This document shows, one piece after another, positions 7,573-11,022 of a DNA stretch of 11,022 nt. Below the pieces are notes generated by a model, which searched no databases, had not been told where the DNA came from, and saw only the letters and a list, made by a program, of their open reading frames with translations. Made by a program: the position numbers and the translations under genes. How positions within the stretch are numbered: the stretch's first letter is position 1; every line of letters begins with the position of its first letter. Source of the DNA: Chloroflexota bacterium (GTDB lineage Bacteria; Chloroflexota; Anaerolineae; Anaerolineales; Anaerolineaceae); assembly GCA_023434145.1 (NCBI GenBank), contig JAEYTI010000282.1, positions 1-11,022 on the forward strand. Reading direction: 5' to 3'.

Positions 7573-7587
7573 GGGGAGGATCGTATG
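7573..7587 (+). promoter_or_regulatory. Ribosome binding site that decides the rhodanese start
   Basis: GGGGAGG at 7573-7579 lies 5 nt before ATG 7585-7587. The frame is open upstream to a GTG at 7540, but that start would place the strong site inside the coding sequence. The ATG also gives a sensible Lys-rich N-terminus. Confidence 0.75.
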
Positions 7588-8049
7588 TCGAAGAAAAAAG
7601 CTCATAAAGTTGTTCGAAAAACCAGTCCGCCCATTTGGATTTGGGTGATCCTGGGGCTGGTCATTATCGGTATTGGCGCGACCGCGCTGTTGTTAGGACG
7701 GCCCGCTTCCTCTGCCGGAGAGGATGGCGAAGCGCTGCCCAAGGAGATATCTGTCGCGCAGGCAGCCGAAAAGCGCACTGCCGGAGCCTTTATCCTGGAC
7801 GTGCGCGAGCCTTCGGAGTGGGAAGAGGGGCACATCCCCGATGCAACACTGATCCCCTTGGGGCAGCTAGAGAGCCGCCTGAGTGAAATCCCCACTGACC
7901 AGGAAATCGTGGTGGTGTGTCGCTCGGGTAACCGCAGCGCCACCGCGCGCGATATCCTACTCCAGGCAGGTTTCTCGCAAGTGACAAGCATGGAAGGTGG
8001 GATCAACGATTGGAAAGGTCAGGGTCTACCGACGATTATCGGCCCTTAG
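7585..8049 (+). CDS. Membrane-anchored rhodanese-like sulfurtransferase domain protein
   Basis: This 154-residue protein starts with a basic stretch (MSKKKAHKVVRK), followed by one membrane helix (about 17-38) and a single rhodanese domain (about 54-150). The domain carries DVREPSEWEEGHI (72-84) and the active-site loop CRSGNRS with Cys112, so the catalytic cysteine that carries persulfide is intact. The basic residues before the helix predict that the N-terminus stays inside and the domain faces outward. Single-domain rhodaneses transfer sulfane sulfur in thiosulfate, cyanide or sulfide metabolism, or act in redox roles; which applies here is unknown. It starts 61 nt after the ATPase stop on the same strand, so an operon is likely, although no functional link between a Ca2+ pump and a rhodanese is established. 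Confidence 0.88.
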   Translation: MSKKKAHKVVRKTSPPIWIWVILGLVIIGIGATALLLGRPASSAGEDGEALPKEISVAQAAEKRTAGAFILDVREPSEWEEGHIPDATLIPLGQLESRLSEIPTDQEIVVVCRSGNRSATARDILLQAGFSQVTSMEGGINDWKGQGLPTIIGP

Positions 8050-8063
8050 CTTCATTCGCACCA

Positions 8064-8145
8064 GTGGAATGTCCACCTGGTTTTGGTGGATGGAAAGCGG
8101 TGCGCAGCACCGCATCCTATCCCCATCCCCATCCGTCAAAACCAA
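8064..8145. repeat. Interleaved inverted repeats in the convergent gap
   Basis: Three structures overlap. GTGGA (8064-8068) pairs with TCCAC (8072-8076) around ATG. GCGGTGC (8097-8103) pairs with GCACCGC (8107-8113) around GCA. Arms 8077-8093 and 8129-8145 are imperfect inverted repeats matching at 14 of 17 positions and enclosing the second hairpin. TCCACC (8072-8077) can alternatively pair with GGTGGA (8085-8090). Outer arms around an inner 3-nt-loop stem recall the MITE at 4617, but the ends are unlike it and no flanking duplication was found. It may be an old element or an RNA structure ending the rhodanese transcript. Confidence 0.45.
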
Positions 8146-8164
8146 ATTAAATGATTACCACACA

Positions 8165-8197
8165 CGGGCTGTCCAAAAAGATCACTTGGACAGCCCG
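8165..8197. terminator. 12-bp stem hairpin between convergent genes, probable bidirectional terminator
   Basis: CGGGCTGTCCAA (8165-8176) and TTGGACAGCCCG (8186-8197) are exact reverse complements around a 9-nt loop. The hairpin lies just after the end of the minus-strand gene (stop at 8206-8208) and about 115 nt after the rhodanese stop. A T-rich tract is weak on both sides, so the terminator call rests on stem strength and position. Confidence 0.55.
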
Positions 8198-8205
8198 AAG
8201 GAAAT

Positions 8206-10710
8206 TTACCGCCACGCCGGGTAGAGATCTGCTGCCGGGTTGCGGCTGAGATTTACCTGCTGTGAGCCGTCACGATCCATCACATAGATCTCTGGGTTAC
8301 CATCTCGATCCGTGGCGAAGCTGATCCAGGCGCCGTCCGGCGACCAGACCGGGAAGGTATCGTTAGCAGGGTTGTTGGAGAGGTTAATCAGATCGCTGCC
8401 GTCAATTGCTGCCCGGTAGATCTCGCTGTTGCCGTCGCGATTGGTCACGAAGAGGAAGCGCTCGCCATCAGGGCTGACGGCGGGCAGGGCATCGCTGGCG
8501 GGGTTGTTTGTTAGATTGATCAGGTCATCACCCTCGGGCGACATTGCGTACACCTCATTGTTGCCATCGCGGCTGCTGGTGAAGAGGATGCCCTCCGTCG
8601 TGGTCAACAAGGCCGCGTCGCGATACCAGAACGGCTGCGTGTCGTCCGCGGGGTTGTTGGTCAGGTTCGTGGGGCCGCTACCATCCGCCTGCATTACGTA
8701 GATCTCATAGTTGCCATCCCGGTTGGTGGCAAATACAATTGCATCACCATCTGGTGACCAGTACGGGAAGGCATCATCGGCGGGATTATTGGTCAGATTC
8801 GCGACGCCGCTGCCATCCACATTCATAACGTAGATCTCGTTGTTACCGTCACGGTTGCTAACAAAGACAATCCTCGCGCCATCTGGCGACCAGGCAGGCT
8901 GCGTGTCAGCGCCACCAGGGTTGTTGGTCAGCCGGGTAGTGCTGGAATTGGCTGTGTTGAACAGATACAGATCCGAATTGCCATCCCGGTTTGATTCAAA
9001 CAAAATCAATTCTTCGCCTGTCACCGGCAGCGGGTTCTGCGTGGGCGCGGTCGTTGCCGTGGGGGGAGCCGTGGTAGCGGTGAGAGTGGGCTGCGCGGCG
9101 GTTGTCTCTGTTGGAACGGGAAGGGTTGGCGTGGGCGTATCGGTCATCGCCAGGCGGGCCGCGGTTGCAGTCGCCGCCGCGGCGGTCTCCTCTGCCGCTG
9201 ATGCCTCGGCGGCGGTGGCGGTCAGCGAAGGGTTGTTCGCGTCCAACGGATCAATATCCAGCCCATCCAACACACCGTCCCCATCCGTATCCGGATTTAG
9301 TGGATCGGTGCCGCGAGACAGCTCATCGCCATCGTTCAAGCGGTCGTTGTCCGTGTCCGCCATCTGCGGGTTCAGTCCAAGCTCTGCCTCCTGCGCATCG
9401 GTGACTCCGTCGCCATCGGTATCTTGCTGCCCTGCGAGCACGGCCTGAGTCTGGTTAAACACAGCCGTTTCCGTGATGGAGGAAGCCTGCGCCAGCGCGA
9501 AATTGGCCGTTTCAGTAGCAGAGGTCAGGCGGTTCTGGTTCCAGTTCCACAAAAAGCCCACGCCGCATACGGTTGTGAGGCATAACGCCAGCATGGCGGG
9601 CAGCACCCACACGGGGATCAGCGGGCGGCTGACAATTTCTCCATTGTATGCCTGCGCTTCGCCCTCGCTGGAAGTGACCACGAGTGAATAAGGGATCACC
9701 TGCGGGCTGCTAAGCCAATTTGGGCGTGATGGTGAGACCGAGACGTCTATCGATGCCACCTCACCCGGCATCACGTGTATGGGCCCTTGCTGTGAGGGCG
9801 CAATCTCCAGGTCATCGCCCCGCGTTTGCAGTGTGATGGTATACGTGCCCTGGATGTTGCCCTGGTTGAAGATACGCACCCGCGCCGACTGCCCGGCATC
9901 CATCCGGCGGGGTGAAAGATCCGCGGAAAACTGGCTAAACGCCGAAACGGTGAGCTGCCCATCCACCGCAGATGTAAGGGCAGGGTCCGCCTGGCTGACA
10001 GCGCGCACGGTGAATGTATGCCGCCCCGCGCGGCTGGTAGGTGTGAGCGGCGGCTGAAAGTACAGGGTCACGTCGCGCTGCTCACCGGGCAGCAATGGCA
10101 CCGCCGTATCAGAGAGCGAGGCCCAATCCCCAGGGATGCCCTCAACCGTTAGAAATGCGGTATCTTCCGCCAATCCTTCGTTCGACACGTGAACAAAGGT
10201 GGAAGTACGGCCTCCGGGGGCTACATTCGCGGCGGTAGAATCCATCATCAGCACAATCCGCCCGGCGCGGCCGCTGGGTCTTGTCTGGCTGTAACCCTCT
10301 GGCGTGATGATCGTCGACGCGCCCGATGAGGCGATAGTGGTGGCGTACCCGGCATCCGGATTGGCGGCTTCCGCGGAAACGCGCAGGTCAAATCCGGCTT
10401 CCCCTACTGCTTGCTGATCGGATTGGGCCGCGACGCGCAAGATGACCGCGTACGCCCCTACAGAACCCGCCGGCGGTATCACCGTGATCGAAGCCTCTCG
10501 CCGCTCGCCCGCGTTCAGATGAATGACCGGGATATCGAGCAGCACCCAATCCATTGGCAAGCCCTGGATGGTTAGCTCGAAGTAATCTTCCCGACCGGTA
10601 CGGTTTGTCAGCGCGAAGGGAACCGTCAGGCTTCCTCCGGCAGAGGTGAAATAGGCCGTTGAACCCAGTTGAACTTCAACCGGTCGAAAAGGCATCGTTT
10701 GACCTTCCAT
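8206..10710 (-). CDS. Membrane protein with Ig-like domains, TSP3 repeats and six PD40 propeller repeats
   Basis: This 834-residue protein has three N-terminal beta-sandwich (COG1470-like) domains at about 7-113, 147-257 and 258-362. A membrane helix follows (about 365-388), then an Ala/Thr-rich segment. Three thrombospondin-type-3-like calcium repeats (DTDGDGVTD, DTDNDRLND, DTDGDGVLD; about 429-490) lead into a Thr/Ala/Pro linker (491-562). Six PD40 (TolB-like) repeats, each with NRDGN.EIYVM-like and WSPDG-like motifs, fill 566-834 and should form a six-bladed propeller. No enzyme motif was seen; a surface binding or scaffolding role is likely, but no ligand can be named. There is no N-terminal signal peptide. 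ATG 10708-10710 follows an AAGGG-type ribosome site (complement within 10714-10724); an ATG five codons later is also possible. The gene stands alone on its strand. Confidence 0.85.
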   Translation of the reverse strand: MEGQTMPFRPVEVQLGSTAYFTSAGGSLTVPFALTNRTGREDYFELTIQGLPMDWVLLDIPVIHLNAGERREASITVIPPAGSVGAYAVILRVAAQSDQQAVGEAGFDLRVSAEAANPDAGYATTIASSGASTIITPEGYSQTRPSGRAGRIVLMMDSTAANVAPGGRTSTFVHVSNEGLAEDTAFLTVEGIPGDWASLSDTAVPLLPGEQRDVTLYFQPPLTPTSRAGRHTFTVRAVSQADPALTSAVDGQLTVSAFSQFSADLSPRRMDAGQSARVRIFNQGNIQGTYTITLQTRGDDLEIAPSQQGPIHVMPGEVASIDVSVSPSRPNWLSSPQVIPYSLVVTSSEGEAQAYNGEIVSRPLIPVWVLPAMLALCLTTVCGVGFLWNWNQNRLTSATETANFALAQASSITETAVFNQTQAVLAGQQDTDGDGVTDAQEAELGLNPQMADTDNDRLNDGDELSRGTDPLNPDTDGDGVLDGLDIDPLDANNPSLTATAAEASAAEETAAAATATAARLAMTDTPTPTLPVPTETTAAQPTLTATTAPPTATTAPTQNPLPVTGEELILFESNRDGNSDLYLFNTANSSTTRLTNNPGGADTQPAWSPDGARIVFVSNRDGNNEIYVMNVDGSGVANLTNNPADDAFPYWSPDGDAIVFATNRDGNYEIYVMQADGSGPTNLTNNPADDTQPFWYRDAALLTTTEGILFTSSRDGNNEVYAMSPEGDDLINLTNNPASDALPAVSPDGERFLFVTNRDGNSEIYRAAIDGSDLINLSNNPANDTFPVWSPDGAWISFATDRDGNPEIYVMDRDGSQQVNLSRNPAADLYPAWR
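8209..9015 (-). repeat. Six tandem PD40-coding repeats of about 132 bp
   Basis: The repeats begin near residues 569, 614, 658, 708, 752 and 796, giving spacings of 45, 44, 50, 44 and 44 residues. The core SNRDGN.EIYVM and the LTNNPADD segments are strongly conserved. The third-to-fourth spacing is longer because WSPDG is replaced there by a WYRDAALLTTTEG stretch. The DNA itself is visibly repetitive (for example GGGTTGTT and AGATCTC blocks recurring), which suggests amplification by duplication. Confidence 0.8.
9241..9426 (-). other. Segment coding for three TSP3-like calcium-binding repeats
   Basis: Residues 429-490 hold three Asp-rich loops of the DxDxDGxxD type, spaced 21-23 residues apart. 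The second loop, DTDNDRLND, has Arg where the others have Gly. Such repeats bind Ca2+ and stiffen extracellular stalks, which implies this part lies outside the cell. Confidence 0.7.
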
Positions 10711-10841
10711 TGCTTTCCCTTCCTATGATCGCCGTATAGGTTTCCCCCGAAACGGTGGCGTTTGGACTGTGATGAACAGCTTTCATTCGCTGTTAAATCG
10801 GACCTGCAATCAATATTTTCCCTAATATCAGGCCGTATAAT

Positions 10842-10870
10842 AGTATACCAAATATAAAAACAATTGTAAC
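10842..10870 (-). promoter_or_regulatory. Possible promoter of the PD40 gene, -35 box inside an element end
   Basis: On the minus strand GTTACA (complement of 10865-10870) and TATACT (complement of 10842-10847) are separated by 17 nt. They match the -35 and -10 consensus at 4 and 5 of 6 positions. The -35-like box overlaps the terminal repeat of the GTAAC-ended element. The surrounding A/T-rich stretch (10811-10865) has other TATA-like options, such as TATTAT, so the exact box is uncertain. Confidence 0.35.
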
Positions 10871-10926
10871 TGCTCATCGCCGCGGCTTTTTGTATGAAAC
10901 GCGGGCCACTGCTTTTGAATCGCTCT

Positions 10927-10967
10927 GTGTAGTTTTTGAAAACGCTTCGCGTTTTCAAAAACCACAC
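10927..10967. repeat. Long hairpin with 3-nt TTC loop
   Basis: Arms 10927-10945 and 10949-10967 pair at 18 of 19 positions around TTC. The inner 14 bp (GTTTTTGAAAACGC and its complement) are perfect; one A/C mismatch separates them from an outer GTGT/ACAC. Confidence 0.8.
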
Positions 10968-10979
10968 CACATCTATATT

Positions 10980-10994
10980 GATACTTTCAGTATC
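10980..10994. repeat. Short hairpin with 3-nt TTC loop
   Basis: GATACT (10980-10985) and AGTATC (10989-10994) are exact reverse complements around TTC. It is one of three consecutive tight hairpins in this stretch. Confidence 0.55.
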
Positions 10995-11003
10995 GTTGTT
11001 GCG

Positions 11004-11022
11004 TGGTCGACTTTGTCGACCA
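11004..11022. repeat. Hairpin with 3-nt TTT loop, cut by window end
   Basis: TGGTCGAC (11004-11011) and GTCGACCA (11015-11022) are exact reverse complements around TTT. The right arm ends at the last base of the window, so the stem may continue. The bases before it, TTGTTGCGTG (10996-11005), resemble the start of the MITE stem (TTGTTGTGTG, 4640-4649). Confidence 0.65.

Larger units (their letters stand above)
10866..11022. mobile_element. Left end of a GTAAC-ended element (cut by window end)
   Basis: GTAACTGCTCA (10866-10876) is identical to the first 11 bases of the complete MITE. The following CCGCGG and TTTTTGTATG resemble its next segment (CCGCGG then TTTGTTGTGTG). No matching right end is found before the window closes, so the element is at least 157 bp, or only a decayed end remains. 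AAACAATT (10858-10865) would be the left target duplication. The interior shows hairpins, not a recognisable transposase frame. This region, with 10711-10865, lies upstream of the PD40 gene and holds no convincing gene. Confidence 0.5.

Noticed and set aside
4602..8160. Shared 10-base motif TGGTAATCAT (4602-4611) and its complement (8151-8160)
   Set aside because: In 11 kb many 10-base matches are expected by chance, and the two sites share no flanking sequence or position relative to genes.
10626..10970. 114-residue minus-strand open frame upstream of the PD40 gene
   Set aside because: It overlaps the PD40 start in another frame, crosses the element end and a long hairpin, and has no domain character.
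1..11022. CRISPR array, tRNA, rRNA, toxin-antitoxin or defence cassette
   Set aside because: No regularly spaced repeats, cloverleaf, rRNA segment or defence-type protein pair was found; every sizeable coding region is a recognisable household or surface protein family.

Overview
The window looks like ordinary chromosomal DNA from a bacterium of the Chloroflexota, probably Anaerolineae-like. This is inferred mainly from the protein at 8206-10710, which joins Ig-like domains, a membrane segment, calcium-type TSP3 repeats, a Thr/Ala/Pro-rich linker with TATA- and PTPT-like runs, and TolB-type PD40 propeller repeats. A solitary tungsten-type aldehyde:ferredoxin oxidoreductase suggests anaerobic or facultative metabolism. 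The taxon is not proven by anything seen here.

Layout: (1) 1-43 is the right end of a mobile or MITE-like element, followed 30 nt later by a plus-strand MFS transporter (74-1333). (2) A minus-strand NAD(P)-dependent epimerase/reductase (1392-2390, TTG start) converges on it, with a small hairpin between them. (3) A divergent plus-strand aldehyde ferredoxin oxidoreductase (2539-4491) follows. (4) The gap 4492-4754 holds a complete 102-bp palindromic element (4617-4718) with 12-bp terminal inverted repeats beginning GTAAC and a perfect 8-bp flanking duplication, CATATCCT. (5) A plus-strand P2-type, Ca2+-pump-like ATPase (4755-7523) and a membrane-anchored rhodanese (7585-8049) are spaced like an operon. 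(6) A hairpin-rich convergent gap (8050-8205) follows. (7) The 834-residue Ig/TSP3/PD40 protein lies on the minus strand (8206-10710). (8) The last 312 bases hold its promoter region, a further left end of the GTAAC element family (from 10866) and three consecutive hairpins with 3-nt loops, the last cut by the window edge.

The genes do not form one evident pathway. The ATPase and rhodanese are probably co-transcribed; the oxidoreductase and the epimerase are divergent and may share a control region. The most notable content is the dispersed GTAAC-ended element family: one complete copy with target duplication and two partial ends, each lying upstream of a gene start. The termini and 8-bp duplication resemble IS66-family elements, so the complete copy is best read as a non-autonomous IS66-like MITE. 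No defence system, CRISPR array, tRNA, rRNA or phage module was seen.
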